From contig JAJDWR010000036.1 of the NCBI GenBank assembly GCA_022825505.1, forward strand, positions 194,034 through 258,033: a DNA stretch of 64,000 nt. Direction: 5' to 3'. Positions 34,337 through 44,297 of the stretch are shown piece by piece. This stretch comes from Gammaproteobacteria bacterium. Lineage in GTDB: Bacteria > Pseudomonadota > Gammaproteobacteria > Steroidobacterales > Rariloculaceae. The notes beneath the pieces were generated by a model. The model did no database searches and was not told the origin of the DNA. It saw nothing but the letters and a program-made list of their open reading frames with translations. The position numbers were made by a program, and so were the translations under genes. The stretch's first letter is position 1. Every line of letters starts with the position of its first letter.

Positions 34337-36580
34337 TCAGAACCTGAACGTGTGCCGGTATTGTACGGACAGGTCCGCAAATGAGGAATGGAACTCGTTA
34401 TTCAGGTCAGGATCTTCCAGGTTGTGATTGAGCACAATGAACAGCTCGCGCCCCGCTTCCGGGATCCAGTGGACCCGGCTGTTGATGCCGGCAACCTCCG
34501 TATCGTTGCTGTACTGCAGCAGATTGACCCACGAGAGCTTCGAGGAATAAATGTAATCGATCCCGAGCCGTACCAGACGGCGAACGAAATCCCCCTGGGG
34601 AAGCTCGATGTCATTGTGGGTGATGGCCGCCAACGCACGGAACTGCGGGACCGGCGTCCATTCCAACTGCACGATGGTGCTCGTGCGGTCTCCGTCGTAG
34701 AACGTGCCCGCCCCGGCGCGGACGGTTGCCACCAGGGGACGGTGGGGACCCGTAGCCAGGGTTAGGCCATACAAATCGAAAGAGTAATCTCCCACCGGAA
34801 CAACGATTCCGCGAGACACCTCGAACGGCTGGACCAGGCCTTCCTGCTCGCGTTGGGCCATGAACGACAGCATGTCTCCGGTCTGGTTCTCGTATCTCAA
34901 TCGGAATCTTGTCAGTTCGCTCTGCAGGCCGCCCGCCAGCCGTTCTATCCTCTGGCTCGTTACGCCTGCGTAGACTGCCCGTATATAGCTGTCCGTTGGG
35001 CGGTGGGTATAGCCGAGTTCGCCCGTATAGTCGCGAATGTCGCCGCGATTCAGATATCCGAGCGCAGGATTGAAGTTTCCCCCGATCTCCCTTATCCCCA
35101 GTCCACCCCTGAATCCGACGCTGTTTGGCATCCAGAAACGAGCGCCCCAGGCGTCGTCGTCGCCATCCCGTCCGTCGGTTGCGCTCTGCTGATACCAAAC
35201 GTCGGATTCGATCGTTCTGCCGTTGGGCAAGCGCGTATTCTGGTACCGAAAATCGACCCCTGCGAGACTGTTGTCCGAATTCGACTGCGGATCGCCGTCG
35301 GTCACGATGAAACCAAGGGCCGACTCATCGAGGACATTGGCCGACATTCTGCCGACGAAGAGGTTCTTTTCCTCGATACCTTCGAACGCGTCCTGCTGAA
35401 TGGCCAATGCACCGACGTTCCACCGGCCCACCCGGCCGCTGAGCTTGCCGCCGGCCTTGAGATCCACGGGTTGGCCCCGGGCACTCAGCCCGATGGTTCG
35501 CGAGAAAAACGGCCGGGCGTTCTCTGCCAGGGGCCGTTCGAAGGGCGAGCCCCGCTCACGCTCGGTGATACGGCCGAACTCGAAAATGTCCGCATCCTGC
35601 AGGAAGAAATCGCGCCGCTCCGGGAAAAACAGCCCGAAACGGGTCAGATTGACCTGCCGATCATCCACCTCCGTGGCAGAGAAATCTGTATTCAGCGTGA
35701 GCGACGCGTTCAGCGCGGGAGTAACCTTGTAGAACAGATCCAGCGAAGGTTCGAAATCCGAGTCTTCGAGCCCTGAAGAAAACCGGCGTCGGTTGTTTGC
35801 AGTAAGCGATGGCACGACATCGAGACCGACCCCTTGATCCATATCCACAAGCCCGAAAATCTCCCCCGAAATGCCGGGGTTCTGCGTTCGGTTCCTGGAC
35901 ACCCAGCCCACTGTCTCGTTGTTGCGGGCAATTCGCCGATTGAAGTTGATGCCCCAGGTGTCGTTTTCCGGATTGAACGATACCGTCTTGAAGGGAATAC
36001 GCGTCTCCGCGACCCAGCCCCGATCGTTTCGGGTTGCGGCCGCCTGCCAGATACCGTCCCATTCCCACTGCACCAGGTCGCCGCCCCTGGAAAGACCCTC
36101 ATTCCAGACCCCGTTCGGATTGACCTGAAACCGGTAACCGCTGCGTTTGTCGTTGAAGGGGTCCAGCAAGATGTTGAATTGGTCGTCGAGCCACGCCTGC
36201 CCGCCCTGCCGCAATACCTTGGCCACCACCTGCTCCGGCTGGTCGTCGTACATGCGGGCCGCCAGAAAGAGCGCCTCGTCGTCATAGAGGACCAGAAACT
36301 CGGTTCGCTGAGACGGTTCGGAGAATTCGACGGGCAGGATCTGGTGGAGATCCGCGATCACCGTGGCGACGTTCCAGGCTTCTTCGTCCAGGCGCCCATC
36401 GATGATGACAGGTTGGTCCGTGCGAGCAGCTTCTGCGGTCTTCATTTCGGCGATCGCGGCGGGCACTTGCGAGAAGGCCGGCGGGGAACCCGGCATCAGC
36501 AGCGCCGTGACCGCGCAAATCAGTGCCCCGCCACGGCGGCGGCGCCTGTCTGCCGGTCGGTCAGAGCCGAGGGTCATCAT
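34337..36580 (-). CDS. DUF5916 / CBM9-like outer-membrane barrel protein
   Basis: A 747-residue exported protein with signal peptide ending PPAFSQ. The N-terminal 200 residues form a CBM9/DOMON-like sandwich (VIIDGRLDEEAWNVATVI, LVLYDDEALFLAARMYD, RSGYRFQVNPNGVWNEG, VAETRIPFKTVSF). The rest is a beta-barrel-like region with VDDRQVNLTRFGLFFPERRDF, typical of DUF5916 proteins, ending in the aromatic terminal QYRHTFRF. Such proteins are found in the outer membrane of carbohydrate- and peptide-degrading bacteria; the role is undetermined. It begins 23 nt after the DUF3500 gene, so it belongs to the catabolic operon upstream. Confidence 0.85.
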   Translation of the reverse strand: MMTLGSDRPADRRRRRGGALICAVTALLMPGSPPAFSQVPAAIAEMKTAEAARTDQPVIIDGRLDEEAWNVATVIADLHQILPVEFSEPSQRTEFLVLYDDEALFLAARMYDDQPEQVVAKVLRQGGQAWLDDQFNILLDPFNDKRSGYRFQVNPNGVWNEGLSRGGDLVQWEWDGIWQAAATRNDRGWVAETRIPFKTVSFNPENDTWGINFNRRIARNNETVGWVSRNRTQNPGISGEIFGLVDMDQGVGLDVVPSLTANNRRRFSSGLEDSDFEPSLDLFYKVTPALNASLTLNTDFSATEVDDRQVNLTRFGLFFPERRDFFLQDADIFEFGRITERERGSPFERPLAENARPFFSRTIGLSARGQPVDLKAGGKLSGRVGRWNVGALAIQQDAFEGIEEKNLFVGRMSANVLDESALGFIVTDGDPQSNSDNSLAGVDFRYQNTRLPNGRTIESDVWYQQSATDGRDGDDDAWGARFWMPNSVGFRGGLGIREIGGNFNPALGYLNRGDIRDYTGELGYTHRPTDSYIRAVYAGVTSQRIERLAGGLQSELTRFRLRYENQTGDMLSFMAQREQEGLVQPFEVSRGIVVPVGDYSFDLYGLTLATGPHRPLVATVRAGAGTFYDGDRTSTIVQLEWTPVPQFRALAAITHNDIELPQGDFVRRLVRLGIDYIYSSKLSWVNLLQYSNDTEVAGINSRVHWIPEAGRELFIVLNHNLEDPDLNNEFHSSFADLSVQYRHTFRF

Positions 36581-36603
36581 CCGTCATGACCCGGACAAGA
36601 CCG

Positions 36604-37740
36604 CTACTGGCGGTGCGCGCTCTGATAGTGATCCGGCAGCAGGTCATCTCCAAAATCGCCGCTCTTGCTCCGCCAGACGGTATGGATGTGGTTGGCGTTA
36701 TCCTGAACGTTATCGTACTCGAATACGAAATCGGCGCCCTGCAGCCGGTAGTAGTGCGGCTCCCGCCGATTGACGCTCCCCATCCAGGCGAAACTCAGGT
36801 CGTCCACGTCGATGGTGTTCAGGTACGCCTCGGAAATTTCCGGGCGATACGTGGTGACCACCTCGTCAAGAAGACGCTGGACCATCTGGCGTTGTTCCGG
36901 ACGCAGATCGGCGACGGCAATGCCTTCAGGCTGCAGGGCCTCCTTCCAGGCCTCCCAGTCGTCCCGGGGACGACCCAGATTCGTGGCGAAGATTTCGCGG
37001 GGCGCCTGATCGGAGAGTATCGCGACCTCCTGCTGGGATCCGCTCAGGCTCAGTACCAGCGTGCGGCCCAGGTCCTCCACCGCCGCATGGGGACGAAAGC
37101 CGGCCATGGGCCCCTGGGGCACTTCGGCCGGATCGGCACCGAAAAACGTGGGTGTGACTCGAATGCTTCCGGGGGCGACGGAGACGTTCAGCGACACGTG
37201 GTGACCCTCGAAACGCCATGCCCACGGCTCCTCCATGGACGGCGTTCCGAAGAACACGAGCCAGTACTTCTCGTTGCCTCTCGGCAGGCCGATGTCCTCC
37301 CACAGGTTGAGAATCTCCTCGGTCTGCATCACGTGAACGGTCTTCAGGTATCCCACCGCACTCAGCGATGTCTGCAGGAAGTCGTGAACCAGCATCCGCT
37401 GCTCGGCGGTCATGTATTCCAGCGTCAGACCGACCCGGAACCGCGGCCAGTACACCCAGTCGCGCCTGGCCTCGTCCTCGGCCGGCAGGCTGAGCAGCGC
37501 CTCTCTCGAGTACCCCACCATTCGCTCGACCCGGTTGGTCCCTGCGTCGCGATCGCCCTGCTGCGGTACGCCGTCACGGGTACTCTCCAGAATGGCCTGC
37601 GCCGCCCGGACCATTTCCCCAGTCACGCGAACGTCGATGGCATCCAGAGGCGTTGCCGCCGAACCGGCCTGCTGAGCGGAGCCGGTGGCCGTCGCCATCA
37701 GCACCAATCCCAGCGTCAAAATCAATCTGCTCGTGGTCAT
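36604..37740 (-). CDS. Exported DUF3500 protein
   Basis: A 378-residue exported protein; ATG 37740 (GAGGTTG upstream) gives a signal peptide ending TGSAQ. DUF3500 landmarks are visible: LTLEYMTAEQRMLVHDFLQT, LPRGNEKYWLVFFGTPS, WAWRFEGHHVSLNVSV, TPTFFGADPAEV, and near the C-terminus SFAWMGSVNRREPHYYRLQG and DNANHIHTVWR. The many conserved His (GHHVSLN, NHIHTVW) suggest metal binding, but the molecular activity of the family is unknown. It lies between the amidohydrolase and DUF5916 genes in the same operon. Confidence 0.88.
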   Translation of the reverse strand: MTTSRLILTLGLVLMATATGSAQQAGSAATPLDAIDVRVTGEMVRAAQAILESTRDGVPQQGDRDAGTNRVERMVGYSREALLSLPAEDEARRDWVYWPRFRVGLTLEYMTAEQRMLVHDFLQTSLSAVGYLKTVHVMQTEEILNLWEDIGLPRGNEKYWLVFFGTPSMEEPWAWRFEGHHVSLNVSVAPGSIRVTPTFFGADPAEVPQGPMAGFRPHAAVEDLGRTLVLSLSGSQQEVAILSDQAPREIFATNLGRPRDDWEAWKEALQPEGIAVADLRPEQRQMVQRLLDEVVTTYRPEISEAYLNTIDVDDLSFAWMGSVNRREPHYYRLQGADFVFEYDNVQDNANHIHTVWRSKSGDFGDDLLPDHYQSAHRQ

Positions 37741-37770
37741 GGTCAACCTCACATTCAGGCGAATGCCCGC

Positions 37771-39429
37771 TTACTCTTGCGCCGCTTCGTCGCCCGCTTC
37801 AATGGCATTGTAGGCAATTCTCCCGCCCACCATGGTCAATACCGGCTCGATATCGAAAATCTCGTTCTCGGGAACGGTCAGGTAATCCCGGTCCAGGACC
37901 ACCAGGTCCGCAAATTTGCCCGGCTCCAGCGTCCCGAGATCGTCTTCCTTGAACAACTGCCAGGCATTGGCGCGCGTGTGCGCGATAAGGGCCTCCTCGC
38001 GGCTCACGGTCTGATCCAGGACCGTATTGCCCGATACGTTCTTGCCCGTCACTGCCCAGCCCAGCGTGATGAACGGCTGGTAGTGAGCCACGATGGTTGC
38101 GTCCGTTCCGAGCCCCCATATGATTCCGCCGTCCTGGATATCGCGTAGCGGCACCCGCGCTTCGGCAAGGGAAGCGACGCTGTGCACGGCGATCGTCATG
38201 CCCAGTTCCCCGATTCTTTCGATGCTCTCCGGTGAGAGCGTGAATACGTGAATGAACGTCCAGCGCAACGGCGCCAGCGGAATCGTTTCGTTCAATACTT
38301 CGTATCTGTCCAGCAGGCTCTGCACCGTGACGTCCTGCATGGTGTGCTCGTGCACCTGAAATCCGCGCTCGGCTGCAGCCGTGGCGATCTTCATGAATTC
38401 GTCGATGATTTCGTCGGAATAGCGCTCGGTCGTACCCGGATTGTCGAACATCGGCAGGTAGATATGCTCTCCCAATCCGAGCAGCCCAAGATAATCACCA
38501 TTATTCGGTGTGCTGTTTCGCACCAGCGTGACCGCCGCATCGGCCCCCTGCGGATCGTACGCCTCGTACTTGAGCGTATGCCAGACGCGCAGCGGCAGCG
38601 GCTTGTCCTCTGAAGACATGCGTTCCAGCAACGAGATATCTCCTTCCGGAGGACGTCCCACGTCGTAGACGCTAGTCAGGCCCGCGCGATTCAGTTCGTG
38701 GATAAAGTCGAACAGATTCCGTTCAAGCTGTTCCTGCGAAACGGCCGGCATCTGCTCGTTGAGCAGGCCATAGGGCGGTTGGCCGGAAATCAGAGGCGGT
38801 CCCCGATGGTAGGCGCCTTCCTCCGGGGACACGCCGACCGCTTCCAGCGCCAGGCTGTTGGCATACACCGCCTGGTAGGTGATCTGCAGAAAGAGAGGGT
38901 TTGCAGGCGCCGCCGCGTCGAGTTCTTCCAGCGTGAATCCGCCGCCGCCGTCGGCGAACTGGTTCTCCCGCCAGCCGCCCTGCACCATCAGCCACTCTCC
39001 CGGCTCCATCGAAGCCGCCTTCGCGGCCATGATGTCCAGCGCTTCCTGCCTGGAATTCACACCATCGATACGCGCCTGGAGATTCCAGCGCTGTACGGCG
39101 CGGATGAAGTGCATGTGATTGTCGATGAGGCCCGGGATCACGGTTCGGCCGCCGAGATCGATCACACGGGTATTCGGCCCGATTTGCGCCTCGATTTCCT
39201 CGCCGGTGCCGACGGCGACGATCCTCTCACCCTGGATCGCCAGCGCCTCGTTAATCGAAAACTCGCTGTCGACGGTCAGGATCTTGCCGTTGAGCAATAC
39301 CTGTTCCGCGAACGTCGGCTCCTCCGTCCGGCACGCGGCCAGTGTGGCCGCCATGGACAACACGAGGGCCAGATAACCTTTTCCAGACGAGCGACTGATT
39401 TTCACGTTAATTATCAGTAAATAACTCAA
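37771..39429 (-). CDS. YtcJ-like amidohydrolase, lipoprotein (paralog B)
   Basis: A 552-residue metal-dependent hydrolase. The N-terminus ends ATLAAC, a lipobox. A GTG at 39405 (giving KISRSSGKGYLAL) is an alternative start, as no good Shine-Dalgarno precedes 39429. Core motifs: DNHMHFIR, GGWRENQF, HEHTMQDVT, RWTFIHVFTL, GLGTDATIVAHYQPFI and KFADLVVLDRDYL. It is a clear paralog of the enzyme at 23667, sharing long identical stretches such as GRTVIPGLIDNH. It is placed downstream of cytochrome c and upstream of the DUF3500 gene, pointing to a shared pathway. Substrate unknown. Confidence 0.92.
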   Translation of the reverse strand: MSYLLIINVKISRSSGKGYLALVLSMAATLAACRTEEPTFAEQVLLNGKILTVDSEFSINEALAIQGERIVAVGTGEEIEAQIGPNTRVIDLGGRTVIPGLIDNHMHFIRAVQRWNLQARIDGVNSRQEALDIMAAKAASMEPGEWLMVQGGWRENQFADGGGGFTLEELDAAAPANPLFLQITYQAVYANSLALEAVGVSPEEGAYHRGPPLISGQPPYGLLNEQMPAVSQEQLERNLFDFIHELNRAGLTSVYDVGRPPEGDISLLERMSSEDKPLPLRVWHTLKYEAYDPQGADAAVTLVRNSTPNNGDYLGLLGLGEHIYLPMFDNPGTTERYSDEIIDEFMKIATAAAERGFQVHEHTMQDVTVQSLLDRYEVLNETIPLAPLRWTFIHVFTLSPESIERIGELGMTIAVHSVASLAEARVPLRDIQDGGIIWGLGTDATIVAHYQPFITLGWAVTGKNVSGNTVLDQTVSREEALIAHTRANAWQLFKEDDLGTLEPGKFADLVVLDRDYLTVPENEIFDIEPVLTMVGGRIAYNAIEAGDEAAQE

Positions 39430-39452
39430 CTTATTGTTCTATATTAACTTAT

Positions 39453-39827
39453 CTACTCGAAATCCAGTTCAGGAATGTCTTCCAGCGGAGGCGGCTCCAG
39501 GATGGACTGCACAAAGGCATAGATCAATCGAAGCTGCTCTTCGCTGAGTACATTGGGCGAGTAGGCCGGCATCAGGTTCGTATGACGCACCAGCCGCGCA
39601 AAAGCCTCGTAAGGATAAAGCGTCGGTGCGATCCGAACGCCGGCCACGCTTCCCTGCCCCTCGTAGCCGTGGCATTGCCAGCACTGGTGGCTGTCGTACA
39701 GCGCCCGGCCCTCGCGGACATCGTCATCCGATTCCTGCGTGACTGCAACGGTGGCACCGAGTGCCCACAGCGATATGACCAGTACGCCGCGCCCGGCTGA
39801 CCGGATGGTCCCCAGACCCACGCTCAT
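39453..39827 (-). CDS. Small exported cytochrome c
   Basis: A 124-residue class I-type cytochrome. The signal peptide ends TVAVTQE and a single haem-binding CWQCH follows, with a distal Met in TNLMPAYSPNVLSEEQLRLI as the likely axial ligand. Its ATG overlaps the stop of the ThDP enzyme gene (ATGA), so the two are translationally coupled. A small cytochrome here would accept electrons from the neighbouring molybdenum or ThDP oxidoreductases in the periplasm; that link is inference from context. Confidence 0.9.
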   Translation of the reverse strand: MSVGLGTIRSAGRGVLVISLWALGATVAVTQESDDDVREGRALYDSHQCWQCHGYEGQGSVAGVRIAPTLYPYEAFARLVRHTNLMPAYSPNVLSEEQLRLIYAFVQSILEPPPLEDIPELDFE

Positions 39828-41833
39828 CTCGGTTGACAGCGTACATCCACGAAGGCCGGCTCGCCGCCATCGACGACCTCCACGGCGCGCTCCAAAGCCG
39901 GACCGAGGTCATCGGGATCCGTGATCGGGCCTTCCGCCCACACCCCCATGGCGCTGGCGATCCGGGCGAGGTCGATATCGGGATTGCGCAATTCGTTCCC
40001 CACCCACGAACTGCCGTCGATTCCGCGTTGCCGCCGCGCAGCCATGCGTTGCAGGTGCATGAATTCCTGGTGATAACCCTGGTTGTTATGTGTCACGGTC
40101 AAGAGCGGTATTCCGTGATACGCGGCCGTCCAGAAAGCGCCCGGCGTGTACATCATGTCGCCGTCCCGCTGGACGTTGACCGCCAGACGCCCTTCGGCGC
40201 GGTGGGCCAGCGCGGCGCCAACGGCCGCCGGCGCCCCGTAACCCAGACCCGCACCACCCGATCGGCCGATGTACTGATGGTGCCTCTCGATCGGCCACAA
40301 TCGTCGAGCCCAGCGGCTTTGCATGTTGTCGTCGGACACAAGCGCCCAGTCCCTGTCCCTCACCACGTTCCACAGCTCCGCATAGAGGCGCGACGTGCTG
40401 ACCGGACTGGCATTCCAGCCATATCGGGCTTCGTCCAGCGCCTGCTCCCTGGCGCGCGCGTGCGCGTCCCGCCAGCGGGACTCCCGTTCGGCATTGGTCG
40501 CGCGCCGTGATCGCAACATGCTCGAAAGCACGGCGTCCGTAAGGATCGGCAGCGTCGCCTGAGCATCCCCGGCGATGGCGAGATCCGACGGATAGTAGCG
40601 CTGAAAGTTCTGGTAGTTGGACTTTGTGAACAGATCGTTCGTGCCGATACTGATCACTCGCGCGTCCGGACGAGCCTTGCGAACGGCGTCACGGTGCACG
40701 CGGTCGCGGAGCGTATTGATTACGCCCCACGTATCGAACAGCTCCAGTCCCAGCACCACGTCGGCCTGCGCAACCGCAGCGGCGCCCTGGGCAAGGTAGT
40801 GGGTGTTGGGGAAGTTCATGCGTCCGAACTGGTTGACCACCGGCGCCTGTAGCGCCTCTGCCAACGCGACGAGCCGCTCCACACCTTCCTGGTCGTGGGC
40901 CATCAGGTCGGCAACGATGACGGGCGAATCCGCTTCCACGAGCCAGCGGGCCGCTTCGGCAATGGCCGCTTCGTCCCCTACGGGCGGTTGCACCGGCGTC
41001 ATCGGCAACAAATCGGGCGAGTGATCGCCGACTTCACCTTCCTGCAAGTGGCCGTCAATCACCACGGCCACCGGCCCCATGGGCGGTGTCATGGCGATCC
41101 TGTAGGCGCGAGCCATGGACTCCGCGTAGTGCTGCAGGGAGAACGGTGTATCGTCCCACTTGATGTAATCGCGCACCACGCGCACGCAGTCCTGGGCCGA
41201 ATGCGACCACTCCACGCCCGCACGGCGCTCGGTGGCATCCAGATGGTTGCCGGCAAGCAGGATCATCGGCGTGCGGTCGCACCAGGCATTGTAGACCGCC
41301 ATGGACGCGTGCTGCAGTCCCACCGTACCGTGGCAGAGCACGCCCAGCGGCCTGCCGGTGACCTTGTAATAACCATGCGCCATCGCGACCGCCTGCTCTT
41401 CGTGAACGCAGGTCAGAAGCTCCGGCGCCTGGTTGCCGCCGTAGTTGACGATGGATTCGTGAAAGCCGCGAAAGCTTGAGCCGGGGTTGGTGGTGATGTA
41501 GTCGAGGCCCAGGCGCTTGATCACGTCCACCATGAAATCCGAGCCGGGATTGCGGACAAAGTACTCGCGCGCTTCCTCGGCGCTGTAGCCCGCGGGTATT
41601 TCGGCCTCCATCGCTTCCTGGACCGCGGTGGGCGGCAGTGCACCGGGCGCCGACTCGTTGCTGGCGACCTGCTGCGCCGCCGCCTGGTCGGTCGCGCCGA
41701 CCGAAGCGGCAGCCAGCCCCGCTACCGTGGCGGATGAGAGAAACTCCCTGCGATTGACGCTCTCGGTTTCTTCTTGCGCGGAATTCTCTGGGTGGGATTG
41801 ATCTTCTGGACGAGATCGATCGTCACGTTTCAT
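39824..41833 (-). CDS. ThDP-dependent enzyme with Tat-type signal
   Basis: A 669-residue thiamine-diphosphate enzyme of the acetolactate synthase/benzoylformate decarboxylase superfamily. The N-terminal 55 residues contain NRREFLSSATVAGLAAAS, a twin-arginine signal, implying a folded cofactor-loaded periplasmic enzyme. The catalytic Glu lies in CVHEEQAVAMAHGYY. The ThDP/Mg motif is DGDMMYTPGAFWTAAYH...THNN. GGGGAGG precedes the ATG. It lies 118 nt downstream of the molybdopterin oxidoreductase and overlaps the cytochrome c gene. Likely reaction: non-oxidative or oxidative decarboxylation of a 2-oxoacid; substrate unknown. Confidence 0.9.
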   Translation of the reverse strand: MKRDDRSRPEDQSHPENSAQEETESVNRREFLSSATVAGLAAASVGATDQAAAQQVASNESAPGALPPTAVQEAMEAEIPAGYSAEEAREYFVRNPGSDFMVDVIKRLGLDYITTNPGSSFRGFHESIVNYGGNQAPELLTCVHEEQAVAMAHGYYKVTGRPLGVLCHGTVGLQHASMAVYNAWCDRTPMILLAGNHLDATERRAGVEWSHSAQDCVRVVRDYIKWDDTPFSLQHYAESMARAYRIAMTPPMGPVAVVIDGHLQEGEVGDHSPDLLPMTPVQPPVGDEAAIAEAARWLVEADSPVIVADLMAHDQEGVERLVALAEALQAPVVNQFGRMNFPNTHYLAQGAAAVAQADVVLGLELFDTWGVINTLRDRVHRDAVRKARPDARVISIGTNDLFTKSNYQNFQRYYPSDLAIAGDAQATLPILTDAVLSSMLRSRRATNAERESRWRDAHARAREQALDEARYGWNASPVSTSRLYAELWNVVRDRDWALVSDDNMQSRWARRLWPIERHHQYIGRSGGAGLGYGAPAAVGAALAHRAEGRLAVNVQRDGDMMYTPGAFWTAAYHGIPLLTVTHNNQGYHQEFMHLQRMAARRQRGIDGSSWVGNELRNPDIDLARIASAMGVWAEGPITDPDDLGPALERAVEVVDGGEPAFVDVRCQPR

Positions 41834-41951
41834 GGTACCTCCCCGACACGGCGAACAGTGGCCACTTCACCCCGCTGCATCGAATCTCCAAGCATAGACC
41901 CAGACGAACCCCAATACTACTGTCGGCCCGCGGTGCCTTCGCTTCCCGTGC

Positions 41952-44297
41952 TCATCCGGTCGGTACTCCCCGGGAAGCCCTGGCCATCCTGATCGCATTC
42001 CAGACGCGCAGCGGCGTGGCCGGCATTTCGATATCGCGCACCCCGTATTCGTACAGCGCATCGACGATGGCGTTGATCACCGCGGCCAACGCCGGTGTGG
42101 TCGGCCCCTCGCCCCCGGACTTGATGCCCAGCGGGTTCGTGGGCGAAAGAACCTCATTCAGCGCCGTATCGAACATGGGCAGTTCATCGGCCCGGCAGAG
42201 CGTGTAGTCCATGAGCGAACCGCAGACGGGCTGGCCGGAGTCCGCGTCGATGATGCATTGCTCCCAGAGCGCCTGCCCGACGCCCTGAGCGATGCAGCCG
42301 TGGGTCTGTCCATCGACGATCAGCGGATTGATCACTCGGCCCACATCGTCCACGGCGACATAACGCAGGATGCGCACGAAGCCGGTTTCAGGATCGACTT
42401 CCACCTCGCAGGCGGCGCAACCGTTGGGAAAGACCGGTTCATCGAATTCGTGCTCGCGCACGACGGTCAGGTCCGCCGATTCAGCCAGTTCGAACCAGTC
42501 TGCGGACTGCCCGGGTTCCGGTCCACGAAAAACACCGTCCTCAAAAGATACTTCGGATGCGGCCAGCCGAAACCGGGCCGCCGCAGCCGCCCTGGCCGTG
42601 TCGACAAGATCCCTGGAGGCCGAGTAAAGGATCGTGGCAGCCTGCCGCATGGACCGCCCGGAGTGCGATCCTCCACCCGCCCTGACAATATCCGTGTCGC
42701 CCATCACAACCTGCACGGCGTCAACGGAAACGCCCAGCAGGTCCGCGGTCACCTGGGCGAAGCTCGTTTCCTGACCCTGACCGGTGGGCTGGGTACCGAT
42801 CACCAGTTCAACCGTGCCCGTGGACCTGACCGTGAGTTCGGCGCGCTCTCCCGGTGCGCCGATGGAAGACTCCACGTAATTGGCAAATCCCCTTCCGAGA
42901 CGCAGGCCGCGCGCACGGGTGGAAGCCTGTCGGCGAGGGAACCCATCCCAGTCCGCAAGCTCAAGAGCCCGGTTCATGTTGGCGGCGTATTCGCCGCTAT
43001 CGTACGTGACACCCAATGGATTCGTGAACGGCATGGCATCGGGCGGAACCAGGTTCCGGCGCCGCAATGCGATGGGATCGAAGCCGAACTCCCGTGCCGC
43101 CGTATCGATCATCCGTTCCAGCGCGTGGGTAACCTCCGGTCGGCCGGAACTGCGGTATGCCTGGGTCGGCGCCGTATTCGTGAACACGGCGCGGGCGCGC
43201 GCCGTGGCCGCCTGGAACCGATATCCGCCGGTCACCAGGGCAATGCCCTTGCCCAACGGCGACAATGACACGATCCAGGCCCCCACGTTGCTCAGGTTCG
43301 ACGCGCGGTAGCCGAGGAACCGGCCTTCGGCACTCATCGCGAGTTCGACCTCGGTGACCAGGTCCCGGGCCTGGTAGTCGCTGAGGAACGACTCCGATCG
43401 CGTTGCCGTGTACTTCACAGGGCGGCCCAGTTTCCTGGCCGCCCACAATGTGAGACAGAACTCCGTGTAGACCCGATTCTTGGTGCCGAAATTTCCGCCG
43501 ACGTCGAAACACAGGATCCTCAGGGCGTCGGAATCCACACCAAGCGCGGCGGCAATCTGGTGCTTGTGCCGAACGGCGCCGTTGCTGCCGGCGTAGAGCG
43601 TGTAGCGGCCGTTGCGGGGATCGAATGAGGCCAGGGCGGCCCTGGGTTCCAGCGGCAGGCCGGTGATCCGGCCAACGCGAAACGTCATCTTCAGCGTGTG
43701 AGCTGCGGCTTCGAATGCCGCCGCCGCAGCATCGGGATCGCCAAACGTCGTGTCGCAGCACACATTGTCAGGCACTTGCTGCCAGACAACAGCTGCGCCC
43801 GATTCGGCTGCCGCGACGCTGTCGGCCACCCACGGCAACGGATCGTAGCCCACCTCCACCGCCTCGGCCGCGTCAAGCGCCTGCTCGCGGCTGTCTGCCA
43901 CCACCATGGCAACCGGCTCGCCCACATGGCGCACCTTGTCCACCCGCAGCACTGCGTGCGGACCGGTGAAGATCGGCCCGCCGTCCGGTGCCGTGAGCTT
44001 CAGGTCGGTGCGGGTGGACGGCGCCGGACTGTGAGGGATGGGGCCAAGCCCGTCGTCCTCGCAATCCTTGCCCGTGAATACGGCCACGACGCCAGGCATC
44101 GCCGACGCGCGCCCGCTATTCACCTCCGTGATGCGCGCGTGAGGATACAGCGAACGAACGATGGCGGCATGCAACTGGCCGGGAAGATTGAAGTCGTCGC
44201 TGAAGCGGCCGCGGCCCGTGAGCAGCCGCGCATCCTCCTTGCGAAGCACCGGCGATCCGATCGCCCGGAACTTTCGCGGGTCGGGATTCAGACTCAA
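41952..44297 (-). CDS. Xanthine dehydrogenase family molybdopterin-binding subunit
   Basis: A 781-residue large subunit of the xanthine/aldehyde oxidase family. It begins GSPVLRKEDARLLTGRGRF, with MoCo-binding landmarks GGNFGTKNRVYTEFCLTLWA, AYRSSGRPEVTHALER, GQGQETSFAQVTADLLG and the active-site Glu segment KSGGEGPTTPALAAVINAI. The start is TTG overlapping the UbiD stop (TTGA), so the two genes are coupled. No FAD or 2Fe-2S subunit genes are visible. It probably hydroxylates or oxidises an aldehyde or N-heterocycle, passing electrons onward, perhaps to the cytochrome at 39453 (inference). Confidence 0.93.
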   Translation of the reverse strand: MSLNPDPRKFRAIGSPVLRKEDARLLTGRGRFSDDFNLPGQLHAAIVRSLYPHARITEVNSGRASAMPGVVAVFTGKDCEDDGLGPIPHSPAPSTRTDLKLTAPDGGPIFTGPHAVLRVDKVRHVGEPVAMVVADSREQALDAAEAVEVGYDPLPWVADSVAAAESGAAVVWQQVPDNVCCDTTFGDPDAAAAAFEAAAHTLKMTFRVGRITGLPLEPRAALASFDPRNGRYTLYAGSNGAVRHKHQIAAALGVDSDALRILCFDVGGNFGTKNRVYTEFCLTLWAARKLGRPVKYTATRSESFLSDYQARDLVTEVELAMSAEGRFLGYRASNLSNVGAWIVSLSPLGKGIALVTGGYRFQAATARARAVFTNTAPTQAYRSSGRPEVTHALERMIDTAAREFGFDPIALRRRNLVPPDAMPFTNPLGVTYDSGEYAANMNRALELADWDGFPRRQASTRARGLRLGRGFANYVESSIGAPGERAELTVRSTGTVELVIGTQPTGQGQETSFAQVTADLLGVSVDAVQVVMGDTDIVRAGGGSHSGRSMRQAATILYSASRDLVDTARAAAAARFRLAASEVSFEDGVFRGPEPGQSADWFELAESADLTVVREHEFDEPVFPNGCAACEVEVDPETGFVRILRYVAVDDVGRVINPLIVDGQTHGCIAQGVGQALWEQCIIDADSGQPVCGSLMDYTLCRADELPMFDTALNEVLSPTNPLGIKSGGEGPTTPALAAVINAIVDALYEYGVRDIEMPATPLRVWNAIRMARASRGVPTG

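Noticed and set aside
36523..38148. 541-residue plus-strand ORF opposite DUF3500 and amidohydrolase genes
   Set aside because: It spans parts of two genes on the other strand and shows no coding character.
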